64,000 bases of DNA. Source: Platycnemis pennipes. Taxonomy: Eukaryota > Arthropoda > Insecta > Odonata > Platycnemididae. Below are positions 48,111 to 59,737 of this stretch, in pieces. Position 1 is the first letter of the stretch. The number at the start of each line of letters is the position of its first letter. The notes beneath the pieces were generated by a model. The model saw nothing but the letters and a program-made list of their open reading frames with translations, was not told the origin of the DNA and did no database searches. The stretch covers positions 2,294,001 through 2,358,000 of the forward strand of contig OW121857.1 of assembly GCA_933228895.1 (NCBI GenBank), in the 5' to 3' direction. The position numbers and the translations under genes are program-made.

Positions 48111-48114
48111 GCTG
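48054..48114 (+). CDS. Possible first coding exon with signal peptide
   Basis: An ATG in a GAATGG context opens a frame that reads MVELRLSVVWMRLVLLLFAA and then meets a GTGAGG donor at 48115 in phase 1. The peptide has a charged start, a hydrophobic core and small residues at the end, as in a secretory signal. A first exon that ends just after the signal peptide in phase 1 is common in genes for extracellular proteins, and it could in principle join modules of the EGF type. It lies downstream of the two EGF exons on the same strand, so it would belong to another gene or another transcript. With no downstream exon found, this is only a candidate. Confidence 0.3.
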
Positions 48115-48841
48115 GTGAGGGATTGAACCATGGTGTGTCCACGCAAGCACCAAACCCGTGCGGTGCATCAAGAACCATCTTCCACACTGGCATCGATGAG
48201 ATAGCGAAAACCACACGACATTTGGCGCGTGTGGTGTGGATGGAGGGGGAGAGCACTTCCTTATTTCAATAAGGAGAGTAGCGATTTATAACCGAGTAGA
48301 CTCAATGTCCTTTGGTGCGCTTGTTTTGGCTTGTTTTTCACCCAAAAGGAAGAAAAGAGCCGATGCTGTTTTGTTTCGTGAGGTTCGTATAAAAATTTTC
48401 ATTTCAATCAGGTGTTCGCGCAGTGTTGTATTTCAGTGGTGATTTCCACTTTTTCGTCGCATATCCTTCACACTCTTTCGTTGACCAAATCTCATCTTTA
48501 GCGCTGTGCATATTTCAATTGGCATTTTTATGCATAAGGAGAGAGGCATGGGCAGGTTTTCAACTTTTAAATAGTTGCGGTCTCATATAGATATCCTAAT
48601 TTGCAGCACTGAGTTATGCGGGCGGGTTAGTGGTAGTACAGGGGCTATAGAAAGGCCACCTCACCAATGAGGTCCACTCGCGGTGATGAGAGGGCTCTTG
48701 ATTTGCCATCCACAGCCCAACTAAATAGAAGCAAATGACCATTCGTTGCTCTCTTGACGTCCACTTTTTATCCAAGAGAGAGATTTCATTCGAGCCGCAG
48801 TAGTGGTGTTTAACCAGCATTTTTAATATCACTACATTATC
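48115..48841. other. Non-coding stretch
   Basis: If the exon at 48054 is real this is its first intron. No exon, repeat or RNA gene recognised. Confidence 0.45.
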
Positions 48842-49430
48842 ACTAGTTAGGCCCCACCTTGAGTATGCAGCCAGTGTGGGATCCGAATGATTTAGGTTGG
48901 ATCAGAGAACTAGGCAGTGTGCAGCGTAGAGCAGCTAGGTTCGTTAAAAGGTGTTACGATAGGTTTAGTAGTGTATCAGAATTAATACAAGAATTAGGGT
49001 GGAAACCATTAATAGAGCGTAGGTTAAAGTACAGATTAAATCTATTAGAGACATTTCAATCGGCTAACTTTACTGAAGATGTTAGGAACATATTAAAAAA
49101 AAACCAGCGTATTATGCTAGATTCGACCAGATAAATAAGATTAGAGAGATAGATTGTCGTACTGATTGATTCAAAATGGCTTTTTTCCCCCATGCTATAA
49201 GAGAACAGAATAGGCAGCATAGCAAAGGGATAGGTAGGGGAAATATTTTAGAGTAGTCTGTAGTGCATGGTGCATGTATTAATCTTTTAAATACTATAGA
49301 TACTAACAATCTAGTTGCATGAGACAATATATTTGCTAGTTTGCATGTTAGTAGTGCATGCTTGGTGATCTTCACCCCCTGCCACACACCCTCGCGGTGG
49401 CTTGCAGGGTATCGCGTGGATGTAGATGTA
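48842..49430 (+). mobile_element. CR1/L2-like retroelement, divergent 3' copy (family Y2)
   Basis: It begins within the RPHLEYAASVWDP block and stays open for about 90 codons (48859-49134): WIRELGSVQRRAARFVKRCY, ELIQELGWKPLIERRLKYRLN, then NFTEDVRNILKK. The 3' region keeps the CCCTGCCACACACC...GGTGGCTTGCAGGG hairpin (about 49378-49409) and a short GATGTA tail. Codon choice and sequence differ clearly from the other copies (for example loop CTCGC instead of TTTAT in the hairpin), so this is a sister subfamily. It lacks the catalytic domain. Confidence 0.75.
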
Positions 49431-50548
49431 TCCCGTGAACGAGCTGCAGGGACCAATGGGATCACGTATGACGCCTCCGATGACTGCAATACGTTGAACC
49501 CATTCCCGCTTGCTTGGGCGAGGAGTCGGGAGTGGGAGAGCATTTGTGGGTCAGCAGCATCGATGCGTGGGGAGCACGCGGCACAAGTAAGTGGGTGGGG
49601 GTTCCTCCTCCCCTGCCCCCCCCCCCTTTCCCCTGCGCTGAGAGTGAGCCCGGGACCGGACGGAGCAACTCGGCGGATCTACGGCCCGGGGTGAGGACGC
49701 CCGGGAATACATTGCCGCCGCTAATCTCTGCGTGAGCGCGTAAATTAACTCGGTCGCTCCGAAAGGGTATCGACTGGGGAGTCTTTTAGGTTTAAAAACC
49801 CAATTGTTTTGATTGGGGTTCCGCGAGAGAAGATTTCGTGTCAGATTACTCATACTTGCGTTTTAAAATATGTTTCTGCTAATATGTGCTGCTTTACAGT
49901 TAAATGTAACCCCTTTGCCAGTTGGGACAATAATCTCCTGAGAATACAATGATTTTATATAATCTCCATTGCATTGGTTTGATTTAAGAGCACAAATGAC
50001 CACGAAGTGTAAGAAATACGCTTATGATACAGCTGGAATCCCCGCACCTGGTTTCGAAATGCGAATGATGTGTTTATTGATTTTTTTCCTTCTGTTGAAG
50101 GTAAGAACCCTTATAAAAATATCGAATGCGGCAGTAACCCATGGAGTGGATTTGGTAAAGCTCCCTTGACTGTGCGAGGGAAAAATGATTGTGAGAATGC
50201 GGAAAAATTAAGTGGGCTTCTAGGTTTCACAAAGCCTGTGTATTTAATTATACAATTTCCTTCTTGATGCAGAAAAAATACTTAACAGGAGAATTTTACA
50301 ATTTTGGTAGTTCATTGTGCAAGTAGTTCGCCTCAGAAGGCAGAGTATTTCTCGAATCAGTAAATTCTTAGCATAAGAGCTAGACACTACATTGAAGGGA
50401 AACTCAATGAAGATGACAAAGCAGTAATCGCGCGCTTGGAAACTAAATTATATCGGCTATGTTTGAAGCGCTATGCATACTAGAGTGTACTTTTTTCCGT
50501 CGGAAGGGACCTATTCGTATTACTGAGTATTCGATTACATTATATGTG
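49431..50548. other. Non-coding stretch with a GC-rich part
   Basis: The part 49500-49735 is GC-rich with an 11-base C run at 49616-49626 and has overlapping open frames on both strands. A frame at 50070-50267 can be read from an AG at 50098-50099, but cannot be placed in any gene. No supported features. Confidence 0.4.
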
Positions 50549-50550
50549 TA

Positions 50551-52496
50551 TGGGTATTCCACGTCAATTCGACCAGAAAATAGGCAAAAACGACCCTTAG
50601 GATTTGACCGATTTTGACCAAATTTGGCAGAACGGCTTCATTTCATAAAAAATGAAAACCCCGAAGCCGTTTTGCAAAAAAACGCAACCGTTTCCGAAAT
50701 ATTGCAACGTTGCAAAATTCGAATTTTGCAAAAGTTACGACACATTTTACGGTCTATCTCAGAGACTATTTGAGCTGCAGACGTAATCAAGGGCTTATTT
50801 TAAACATCTTAAATTGTGCAAATATAAAAACGGATTATACTGTGAAATATATACAATTTATAAAGTTTATAACAATTTTAAAGTTTAAAATCGATTTTTG
50901 ACTGTGTACATATGCCTTAGATTTTGACCATTTTCTTATATGTTGTAGACCACACCCTCCTCTTCAAATTAGAGAAGTTTACCAGAGGTATCAGAGGTTC
51001 TTCCATTTAAGATAGAAAAATATTTTTGAGTGAAGGCCGTTTAGGCGTCACCGCGGTGCCCGCCTGAACGTACTATGGTTATGATACTACTCTGGTGTCC
51101 TCAGATCTCTGTCACTTTCTCATTCATCTTCTTCTCACCAATTTTTAACCGTATACCAAGTCTTTGCCCGTTCATATTTGTTTCGCCCAGGTGTGACCAA
51201 TGCCTTAGAATATACGAAGAGCGGCTCCTGGCCTCAGAGGACAATTGACATGCCTCGTCCCGTCTTCGTCTTCCAGTACTACTCTCCTCTCATACTCTAT
51301 TAGCATGTTCTCCGAAATTTCTTCCTCAGTTCTTTTTTCAAAGAAGCGGGTGCACTATTCCGTCGCCCACCATCTCCCATTCGAATTTTAGTCTAACGGA
51401 AAACAACGGGGAAGGCAGAGCGCTACTACCTTTATGTCATCTACACGGATATTTTGTGTCTCTTCGCATACGATAGGCTCCCAGGCCAAGGCGACACCCT
51501 GACATCCCATAATTTTGCTCCCGTACCTTTTTTAATAATTAAATCTGTCACCTTAACGCCAATGCATCCCTTATATTAAGCAAGTTTTAAATAATTACAA
51601 TAATAATGCGTTCAGTAAAAATCGAAGGGATAATTATGAATGTCGTCTCCGTTTAACCTGATGCCGTCTTCTGCTGTGCTGGCGGATCGGATTTCCGAGG
51701 TTTCTGAAATTTATGTTTCAATACGCAATTTCACATCTGAATTACGCTAACCTTCTTACTTTGCCTTGAGAAACCCACGTTCTCCTCCAAAGTCACCCAA
51801 TCGTAATTGTACCATAAAATTGAAAATTTTTGTTTCGGATTACTGAGAAAGGTACTTTAACAGCAAATCTTCCTTCGATTGTGGGTATCCGAACGGTAGG
51901 TATGAATACACTCCACTGCAGGTGTATCTCGGAATCTTCTCGTCAGGCTCTTCTTTTCTCCTTCATTTGTTCTTCGGTTACGAACTCGAAGTTTTCCTAA
52001 GTGTTATACTCCTTTCACGTTCGATGTGGCCCATTTGTTAAGTTCCTTAAGAGTCTGAATTTGTTTCTTATAATTGAGCTTCAGACTGGGGCGTGTGGCT
52101 TGTCTTCAGTGTCCCTTTAAATCCACCACTTGTGTCCTTTCCCTGAGATGTGGTATAAAAATGCCATTCAGCATCGACTCCGAAATATTGGCGATGCAAC
52201 AATTTCAACATTTTGTAGCGGTTCTTATATTTAGACACCGCAAGGTCGAAAAAGTGAAACTTTTGAGTAGGTATTACAACGGAACCGTAAAATGTAGACC
52301 GTAGACCGTAAAATGTGTAGTAACTTTCACAAAATTCGAATTTTGCAACGTTGCAATATTTCGGAAACAGCTGCGTTTTTTACAGATCGACTTTGGAGTT
52401 TTCATTTGCATATCAAAAGGAGCCGTTATGGCAAATTTGGTCAATATCCGTGAACCTAAGTGCAATCACCTGGTCGATTTGACATGGAATGACCCA
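50551..52496. mobile_element. DNA element with about 220-bp terminal inverted repeats
   Basis: The ends TGGGTATTCCACGTCAA (50551) and its inverse TGGGTCATTCCATGTCAA (ending 52496) are flanked by TA on both sides. Similarity of the inverted arms continues inward for roughly 220 bp, through TTGACCAAATTTG, AACGGCT, TTTCCGAAATATTGCAACG and ACATTTTACGGTCTA. Each arm contains the perfect palindrome GCAAAATTCGAATTTTGC or a near copy of it (50713-50730, and about 52329-52346). The interior has no intact frame and shows no transposase motif I recognise. TA flanks suggest a Tc1/mariner-like target, but the superfamily is uncertain. Confidence 0.6.
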
Positions 52497-52498
52497 TA

Positions 52499-53759
52499 TA
52501 TATTATATATATATTTCAACTTACCCACAATTGATTGTCCTCCTGCGCAACAATATATCCCGCTGCGCAAACGCCAAATATTCCAAACTTCTTGCTCTGC
52601 AATCTTTTATTAGGTACGGTGAGAATCACTGTGTTGGTCCCAAGATTGGCGGCAATATACGGTTGTCCCTTTCGGAAACTAATGTTTCAAAAGGAAGCAT
52701 TTATGGCATTAATGGCTTCTCTATGCTGACTGTAAACTTCTCCCGTGATCATTTATACTTTTAGAGGAAGGCACTTCACATTTCGGGTCGTCACATATCT
52801 TCAGCTCTTGATTTATTGATTCAAGCATTGGGTTCCATGGAAACGTGGAGTCGAGATCCCTCTCCTCATCGGACGATCCTCTATCTCGAATGTGGCTGTA
52901 TGAGTTTCCTCCCCGCGATTCCTCGGGCGGATTGACTGCCAACGGGGCAGACCGCCGCTGAGCCCGCATCCGCTTTCGGCTCCAGCGCTGCCAGCGGTAC
53001 TCCTGATGCCTCCCTGGGCAGGTTAAGTGTTTGTGGGTCCCCGCGAATAACTACGTAAGGGTGTGCTTTGTCGGGGGAGGAGGGGAATGAATGGCAGGGT
53101 TCCGCGGCTAGGGGCGCTATCGGTGGTCGCTCTGAATTGTATCGGGGCGCTATCGGAATAGGGTGGGGGTTATTGCCACCCTGGCGGCGTGGATATGAAT
53201 TGGTTAGGGACTGCTTCTTCAGGTGTGATGCGAGCGAAGAGTTCTGAAAGGGAGAGAAATTTGTGCTCGCTCTGAGATTGCGACCGGGGATTGGAAGGAA
53301 GATGATTGGAGGTGGCCTCTAATGTCCGTTGGAATGTGTGTGTGACGTCGTGGGTGCGGATGGAGCCGGGAGCAGCGTTATTTGTGCAGGGAACACGACC
53401 GCAGTCGACGAGAGACCAGAATGACCTCGTTTCAACACTAGCTGTCCTCTTCCCAGTGCAATAGAATGTTCGTCGTCTAGCCCCTGAGGAGGCTGTCTCT
53501 CCCGAAATGAAGGCTTCAAAGTAAGTGAAGATTCCTCCGAGGATTCGTGTGAAGGGGGGAGTTCTGTCAGGGGTCGCAGCAGAATCTTCTCCATGGAATG
53601 TGCATGTGTTTCGGGAATGATACGACCAATCACAATTGACCCTCCCAGACCACTCTCATCATGAAATTAATCTCCTTTTCGCCAATCAAACAGGCAACGT
53701 ACCAAGACCAACTTTCCTAATCATATCAAAGGGCTCTAGAGATAAAGCAAACAGTTAAA
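52499..53759. other. Non-coding stretch, one candidate antisense frame
   Basis: On the minus strand 52721-52969 is open for 82 codons and reads as a hydrophilic, serine- and acid-rich peptide (RDRGSSDEERDLDSTFPWNP in part), more protein-like than other frames here, but no start or splice support is convincing. GC-rich part near 52900-53180. No gene called. Confidence 0.35.
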
Positions 53760-53781
53760 CCCCCCCCCCCCCCCCCCCCCC
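53760..53781 (+). repeat. Poly-C tract, 22 bases
   Basis: Uninterrupted C run on the plus strand, not within a recognised repeat. Confidence 0.9.
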
Positions 53782-56700
53782 TCCACGCCGAATCTTGGGA
53801 AAATACTTTTAGTTATCAGCCGGTCTTTCTTCTCTCCACCTAACTGGAGAGTGGGTGGAGCATTGTGCCCAGTTCGGCGTACGAGGGTGGAAAGACCCAA
53901 AGGTCCGCCTTCTCTCCGGAGTGCTCACCATGGAGATAGTTGCGGTTACGGGGAGTGCTTCAATAATGGAGAGGAGATAGCAGAAGTCAAAGAACACGGG
54001 TGAGGGAACACTGTGCTTAGTGGACTAACATTATTAACATTAATTCAAGTAGGAAAGAATCCAAGATGGGTAAATACATTCATTCAAACGTGGTAAGACA
54101 CTCAAACGCCAATACTAAAGGTAGGAAAACGTAAAACCATTTTGTGTCTATTGTTTTGTTTCTTGGCTTTTATCACGCCTGCGATTTCAATACTTTTATT
54201 CGTCACTTCGAGGATCTTTGAATACCTCTTATGAATGGCGTTCACCCAATTAAAAAGTCAAATACGAAGTTGAGTGTCATCCACCTTATTCATCATACCA
54301 TTCATATCATTCATCAATGTTGTTTGCTGGATGCGTAGTCTCCGGAGAAGTCAAGAGTTCGTGATGCTGTAAGATGCGACCCTTATTTATATTGCAAGCA
54401 AGTTTAAGAGGGCACAAAATAATTGTCGTTTGCCGTATACCTTCGATTGTCCGCGGTAATTGATGGTGAATCTTGATGGGATAACTGGAAGTGGTGGATT
54501 GTCCATTCATGTTTAATTTCATATTAGATTTGGCCATGGCTCCAGTGCCACAGAGTTACCCATCCCTTTGCATATTTTATTGAAATTCTCTTTATTTCCA
54601 ACGATTTCGTTTATTGGGCAATCATTTAATTACCCTAAACTCTGCTTCACCTAAAACTAACGCCAATTATTAACACATTGTATATGCCACATCATAGAAC
54701 AATGTAGAGGACGTCTCTACGGCTGTATGCAATGAAAAATTAAGAATAAAACATCTCCAAAGCCGTAATCTTAAGGGGCAGGGAAATAGAAAGGGGGAGG
54801 AAGGGAGGGATATACAAGGTAAGGGAGCTCTCAATCACTCGTACAAAATTAAGTATACAAAGAAATTCAAATGGAAGTAAATGACACACTCGCGCACTCA
54901 CTCATATTGTTACAAAACTATCGTCCACTCAAAATTAAGGGAAACGAGGTAAAAATAAAGACGAACTGTGACTCACACAGTCACTCACTCACTCAGATTT
55001 GTGTACTAAATACAGTCACCTTCGTGATTCAATCACACACACAAGCGATGATTTCTCCAACGCAAGTGACCCGTTCTTCGCAATAGGGAGATTTTCGTGA
55101 AATTTCGCTATAGGGAGGTTTCACTGTGCTTGTCTCCCTCCTTTCAATTGGCGCCTAACCTCTCGCTAGGGGGCAAAATAATTCGTCAAATAAGTCGGCC
55201 ATTGTCATTGTGAATGCGTAAATAGAAGATTTATATTATCTGTGTTGCTGTAAGTACCGGTTATACAATAGTATCCGTGAGATTAAGTGTAGTCCCACTC
55301 TTTCCATGAGATTTAATCTCATTTGTGAGTAGACAGAAGAGCACCATCGTCAACTTCGCCAAATCTTCGCTTTTAATAATTCAAGAAAGAGGTGCTTTTA
55401 ATGGTCGTTTGGAGGAATTGAGAGGATGGAGCGTTAAGCGAGAGAACCGGCGTCGTACCCAGATGGCCCAGTCGTCTTATAGCATGCATCGCGCAGTGAG
55501 AGACCCCCATTCGACTCTCCGGCTGATTTAGAAGAAGTCCAGGGGCTAGCACCTGCGGGTGGCAGCGTGATTCATCGCCCATTCCCACGACTTTTACTTG
55601 AGCCAGCGCGAAACGTCGATGTATCACCCCTTTCGTTGAATGGCCTCCATCAGTCCAACGGAAGTTTTATTTCTCATTCCGAGCGGACGTTTTCTCGGAG
55701 ACTCCCTTGCGAAAGTTTCCGAGACACTTTATTCTATGGAGGAAAATTTTCTCAATGATCGGTCATTTATGAACATTATTCGTTTTTTATCACTTTCTCA
55801 CAAGTGTCAAATAAATGTTTTGCAATATTGCGATGGTGCTAAACGTCACAAGGATTCTTGGATACTTGTCGCCGAAAGTTACCCGGGGGCATTGGAGTGT
55901 GGGAACTATTCGATGAATATGTTGTGCATTTTTCGAGAGACGTGGAAAAAAACGACGTATTTTTATTACATCACTGAACACACTCATGCCTATACAACCA
56001 AACTCGGACTTTAATATGACGTTTTTCCAATTAATGATAGAGTGAAGATAATTTGCGTTTACATTTTCTCAAGCAAATAAGAAACACTTTGGGTAGGTAT
56101 ATAAAATTCCAATATGAGATATAGATTCATTTGGAGTGGAACCATTTATCTAGATAAATATTTATTTATTTGTATTTCATTACTTTATTAGCTCCATTTA
56201 TGTGACTATAAATTTATCTAGCATAGTCAATTCAGCCATTTAGTTTATCACCCCCGCATTTTCACCAGTATCACCTTGTCTTCATATCACTGGCTCCGCA
56301 TGGAAATATAATGTGAGCAGCACTGCTAAAACTTGCTCCTAAATTACGGTTCCGCCTCCAGTTTCATTGCCGGTAGGAATCACTGTTTAATTGCTAATTG
56401 ACCGCCCGAAATGGGCCAGTTTATGAGCTCATTCGGGCAGACTGTCAACTAAATGGCCTTTTTGTTTAATTAACGACTGGACAACAGAGCTCGCGAGGTT
56501 ATATTGGGAGCCAAAGGCATTACTTCCTGATTGAAGTGGCGGGTTAGAAAGTGGCACTTACTCGTGATAACGTTTTGACATTGACATTCATCAGCGTAAC
56601 TTCCACCTTATAGTTCAGTATACGGTTTCTTGAGAATGCCGCGTCGTAAATCAGCCCAATGGTCCTTAATTTATTCTCAGAAATACACATAGTGAAGGCT

Positions 56701-56959
56701 AACCCTCTCTCAGCCGTCAATGCCTGTGTTATGAAGATAGCGAGAGCAAGCTTGACAATTAAAAGTAAAATTCTCCAATGGCCGTAAAATTGGCCAGAAA
56801 ACCCTCCTGTGGTGGTTTACGGGAATGTTACTTCCTCGTCAGTGACACAACACACACACTCAACCCTAACTGGAATTATTCACGGGGCTGATGGGACCCT
56901 GGTCAGGATGCCTGGGTTATGAACGCAAACACAAGCACTCAGCAAAAAAAACACACTCA
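53782..56959. other. Non-coding stretch
   Basis: Contains CACTCA-rich simple sequence near 54884-54990 and again near 56845-56960, just ahead of the CR1/L2 copy. A 124-codon frame starting with ATG at 55640 has no recognised motif. No RNA gene or paired repeat was identified. Confidence 0.4.
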
Positions 56960-58672
56960 CTCAAATGGGCCTCACACCTAATGGGAGAATAGAGCTCAAA
57001 AAAGAGCGTATTCACAAAGTTAACTTGCTGAATTCCTTCTTCCAAACCGTTTTTAACCCACCTTCCGGGGATCCAACTGTCGTGTTACCCGACCTCTTTC
57101 AGTGGTTGATGCAACCAATTGACATTTCCTGTAATGGTATTGAAAAGTTACTTAAAGCTATAAGCCCCAATAAATCTCCTGGCCCTGATCAAATTCCCTC
57201 CCGCGTATATAGAGAGTTAGCCTCCGAAATTTCCCCCTACCTTGAAATAGTATTTAATAAATCCCTGACCGAACATGTCGTACCGATGGACTGGAAAGCA
57301 GCCGATGTAACACCCATTTTTAAAAGTGGTGATAGGGAGCAGCCATCTAACTACAGACCTATATCCCTCACATCCATTTCATGCAAGATCCTGGAACATA
57401 TAATTGTCAGTTCAATTAAGGGACACCTAGATAGCCAGAATTTATTGTACAATGTTCAGCATGGCTTCCGAAAGAGCAGATCATGTGAAACTCAACTTGC
57501 TCTCTTTTCCCACGATACTTTAGTTTCTGGCGAAAATAATACTCCAGTGGATGCTATATTTCTAGACTTCAAGAAAGCATTTGACAAGGTTTCTCATAGC
57601 AAACTAATTTTGAAATTAAAATCTTATGGGTTAGACAATAACATTATATCATGGATTAATGATTTTCTGCATGATCGGGTTCAAAGGGTTGTTTTGGACG
57701 GTGTTTCCTCACCGGCAATTAAAGTCACTTCGGGTGTCCAACAAGGTAGTGTGATAGGTCCACTCCTATTCCTTTTGTACATAAATGATATGCATAAGTT
57801 GGTAAAAAGTAAGCTTCGTCTATTTGCCGATAACGCAGTACTGTACAGGGAAATTCTATGCCAAAATGATAAAGAATATTTAAATATTGACCTACAAGCA
57901 ATTGAAACTTTGTGTGATACATGGCAGTTAGAATTAAACTTTAAAAAATGTCTTGTAATGAATTTTTGGAAAAAGAATAGCCCTCCTCCTACCACTTACA
58001 AAATAAGTAATAATGAATTAACAAACGTGGAATGAATTAAATCTCTTGGAATAAGACTGACAAATGATCTTTCCTGGGATAAACACATTCGTAAAATAAT
58101 GGGTCAAGCGAATCGTAAACTGGGATTCGTCAAAAGAGTACTGGGTAAATGTGACGGTCATGTACGAGAAATCAGCTACTTTTCCCTTGTAAGACCTCAT
58201 TTGGAATATGCTGCCAGTGTATGGGATCCATACGAAATCATTGTCAGATCGCAGGTTGAAATTTAGACTTAATCTCTTAAACAAATTCCAAGACCATATT
58301 TTCATTGACGATGTTAAAAATATTTTGCGAACCCCAACTTACTATGGTAGACTGGACCATAATCATAAAATTAGAGAAATAGATTGCCGAACTGACAGAT
58401 TCAAAATGTCCTTTTTTCCTCCTACTATTAGGGATATGAATAACGGTAAATGTATCCAGTACGAGTGTAGCAGTAGATAACGTTGGTAGCTGCATGTTTG
58501 CATAAGGACTTAAAGCTAACCCAACTAACAGCATGTTTTTGCATGTATGCTTTGCTATTTTAATTTTTAATTACAAATTTTACGCATAATATGTAGTGCA
58601 TGTTTGGTGAGAGTTCACCCCCTGCCACACACCTTTATGGTGGCTTGCAGGGTATTATGTAGATGTAGATGT
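56960..58672 (+). mobile_element. CR1/L2-like non-LTR retrotransposon, family Y, fullest copy
   Basis: This is a 5'-truncated copy containing most of the reverse transcriptase, the C-terminal part and a complete 3' end. After the last codons (about 58480) come a 3' UTR, the hairpin CCCTGCCACACACC...GGTGGCTTGCAGGG (58619-58651) and the tail TATGTAGATGTAGATGT ending at 58672. Fragments of the same family lie at 36520-36892, 40917-41530, 58771-59037 and 61028-61100 (minus). No endonuclease or ORF1 is present. A deletion of about 120 bp around 58240 relative to the copy at 40917-41530 falls between AATC repeats. Confidence 0.85.
56965..58035 (+). pseudogene. Reverse transcriptase, catalytic box mutated
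   Basis: The 356-codon frame contains the non-LTR reverse-transcriptase blocks in order: SPNKSPGPDQIPSRVYREL (about residues 69-87), WKAADVTPIFKSGDREQPSNYRPISLTS (110-137), QHGFRKSRSCETQL, AIFLDFKKAFDKVSH with the first catalytic Asp, GVQQGSVIGPLLFLLYINDM, and LRLFADNAVLYR. The catalytic box should read FADD; here residue 290 is Asn (AAC at 57832-57834), so polymerisation should be lost. The frame ends in TGA at 58033, but the same frame continues through IKSLGIRLTNDLSWDKHIRK and RPHLEYAASVWDPY, so this stop is premature. A relic of an enzyme that copies its own RNA into a nicked chromosomal target. Confidence 0.85.
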
Positions 58673-58770
58673 TCCGTCAGAAATCGCCGGCGCTTGACAA
58701 AAAAGACATGTAAAAGACTTATTACATTTACATCCACGCAACACCCTACTCACCACCTGGAGGATGCGTG
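58673..58770. other. Spacer with an inverted 3'-tail fragment
   Basis: Near 58720-58758 the sequence ACATTTACATCCACGCAACACCC is the reverse complement of a family Y/Y2 3' tail (compare 49402-49427), so a tiny minus-strand retroelement end sits between two plus-strand copies. Confidence 0.4.
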
Positions 58771-59037
58771 TATATATCCAGTACGAGTGTAGCAATGGAT
58801 AACATTGGTAGCTGCATGTTGGTATAAGGACTTAAGATTAGTTGGTAAGAACTAACGGCATGTTTTTGCATGTATGTTTTGCTATTTTTACCTTTTTTAA
58901 ATAGCGTAGTTTTGAACAGTACCTGTAAAAGTACTGATCCTTTTTTATGCATGATATGTAGTGCATGCTTGGTGAGAGTTCACCCTCTGCCACACACCTT
59001 TATGGTGGCTTGCAGGGTATTATGTAGATGTAGATGT
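58771..59037 (+). mobile_element. CR1/L2-like family Y, 3' UTR copy
   Basis: Only the last 267 bp of the element are present, starting at TATATCCAGTACGAGTGTAGC and ending with the 3' hairpin and TATGTAGATGTAGATGT. It follows the fullest copy by about 100 bp in the same orientation and is very similar to it. Confidence 0.85.
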
Positions 59038-59335
59038 ATTCAATGAGAAAGGAGGAGACGAGGATGTGCGTCGGATACGCGTATTTCGGCCACAAGGTGT
59101 GGCCCTCTCCAGTGAGCTGAAGGGAGAGCACCACTTGCAACACGGGGTTGTAAGTGAATTAGCGGGGAGGACAATCTAGGATAAATACAAATAGAGCAAA
59201 AGGCAATGACAATGGGGTGTGGGGGAGGGCGAAAAGGTATTGGATGGCTGATCAGGTGTGAGAGGGGGGAAGGGAAGGTGTCAGTGAAAGGGGGGAGGGA
59301 AGTGAAGTGAAAGGAGATGACCGTTGAAGACCGTT
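59038..59335. other. Purine-rich spacer
   Basis: GA/G-rich on the plus strand, no coding content. Confidence 0.5.
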
Positions 59336-59737
59336 AAGCAAAAGGTGACGCCCACCGAAAAAGCTGCTGTGATACAATTGACGTCATTTTCCTCCCGTCC
59401 TTGACTGCTTTTAGGGGAGGGGAAGGGAGTGGACGGGGGGTTCTCGGAAGGTCTGCTCGCAGAGATGCTGTCGCAACTGCTCCTATTGGTATTGTCAGCT
59501 ATGTCCCCCCCATTGCGATAAGGCGAAGTATCTTCGCGGGCTCAGTTGTGATTGGACGAAGTCGATATACGCCAGAGGTTGCACCACGCTCACTTTTCCG
59601 AAAGGGTTACAAACATCAGGTTTTCGCCGCTTATAACTCGAGAATTGATGGATCAAAAACGGGAAAATACGGGTCTTTTTATTTTACAAACTCTATCATA
59701 TTCGGCAATAAAAGAATATGGTAAACGCCCCCATTGC
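59336..59737 (+). repeat. Dispersed repeat X, copy 3
   Basis: It begins AAGCAAAAGGTGACGCCC and ends near CGCCCCCATTGCG. It matches 19005-19425 along its whole length and the reverse complement of 7592-8187. It keeps a short C run where copy 2 has 20 C. It shows an undisturbed TTGACGTCATTTTCC at the site of insertion B in copy 1. Frames open within it (59401-59724) are not conserved in copy 2, so it is non-coding. Confidence 0.85.

Noticed and set aside
47757..48256. Two overlapping minus-strand frames of 115-129 codons
   Set aside because: High GC removes stop codons in several frames on both strands here; the peptides look compositional and are not splice-bounded.
50070..50267. Exon read from an AG just after 50097
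   Set aside because: The supposed acceptor coincides with a GTAAGA donor-like site, and the peptide has no recognised domain.
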